Assembly (NCBI GenBank): GCA_018267655.1
Contig: JAFDYB010000027.1
Location: forward strand, 1 to 34,609
Direction: 5' to 3'
DNA from: Bacteroidota bacterium
Lineage (GTDB): Bacteria; Bacteroidota; Bacteroidia; B-17B0; Aurantibacillaceae
DNA: 34,609 nt
This document shows positions 34,547-34,609 of the stretch, piece by piece. The notes below the pieces were generated by a model. It did not search any database. It saw nothing but the letters and a program-made list of their open reading frames with translations, and was not told where the DNA came from. A program made the position numbers and the translations under genes. The stretch's first letter is position 1, and each line of letters starts with the position of its first letter.

Positions 34547-34609
34547 GATTTTCTTCTTGTTTTAAATGTTTAACATTTTCATTCTTTTCTTTCATGAACA
34601 GTTCGTAAA
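34515..34609 (-). CDS. Partial ORF upstream of the recombinase
   Basis: The frame is open from the right edge and ends at TAA 34515-34517. The visible end reads YELFMKEKNENVKHLKQEEN followed by HETEQQRLAA. The gene continues past the window and overlaps the first 32 bases of the recombinase gene, which suggests translational coupling within the element. An ATG at 34597 is in frame, but the reading is open beyond it. Too little is visible to name a family. Confidence 0.5.
   Translation of the reverse strand, partial: YELFMKEKNENVKHLKQEENHETEQQRLAA

Noticed and set aside
1..34609. CRISPR arrays, toxin-antitoxin pairs or a defence island
   Set aside because: No regularly spaced repeats and no recognisable defence genes were seen; apart from the recombinase end, the content is housekeeping and envelope genes.

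Overview
The window looks like a chromosomal segment of a low-GC member of the Bacteroidota. This rests on a fused MurF-alanine racemase, a BBP2-type porin and PorT-like beta-barrels, repeated matches to the Bacteroidota promoter -7 box TAnnTTTG, and the lack of clear Shine-Dalgarno sequences. I cannot place it to genus. Most of it is housekeeping DNA in short, tightly packed transcription units.

Layout. 1-503 is gene-free and holds a cluster of imperfect palindromes and a dispersed repeat. 504-8397 carries a UvrD/PcrA helicase, then a cell-division/RNA block: a 781-residue coiled-coil protein, ZapA, RNase Y and FtsX. 8478-12509 holds dihydrolipoyl dehydrogenase, ribosomal protein L19, an ABC half-exporter with substituted ATPase residues and a YggU-family protein. 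12590-17264 holds methylmalonyl-CoA mutase and three envelope proteins. 17261-21453 holds isoprenoid, NAD, thymidine and peptidoglycan genes (idi, nadD, tdk, murF-alr). 21647-26812 holds an unrecognised small protein, a nucleoid-associated protein, a Tsp/Prc protease, UbiX and a beta-barrel protein. 26813-27622 is a second repeat-rich island with a broken transposase start joined to a Cys-rich tail. 27627-32577 holds a saccharopine dehydrogenase-like enzyme, cmk, a Nudix hydrolase, a DPM1-type glycosyltransferase, purN and lgt. 32777-34609 holds tRNA-Gly and tRNA-Leu, then a large serine recombinase whose frame runs backwards through the tRNA-Leu terminator and ends inside the tRNA. It probably marks one edge of an integrated element that continues past the right end.

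Recurring themes. Convergent gene pairs are packed so tightly that three share one TTAA as the stop codon of both strands. Several -7 boxes lie 5-8 bases from the start codon, suggesting leaderless or near-leaderless mRNAs. Several genes start with TTG or GTG, and one outer-membrane protein (16554-17264) has a good promoter and signal peptide but no standard start codon. I found no defence system, CRISPR array or obvious new multigene system. The most interesting items are the repeat islands, the recombinase/tRNA junction, the chimeric transposase remnant, the giant coiled-coil protein beside ZapA, and the ABC transporter with both catalytic ATPase residues replaced.
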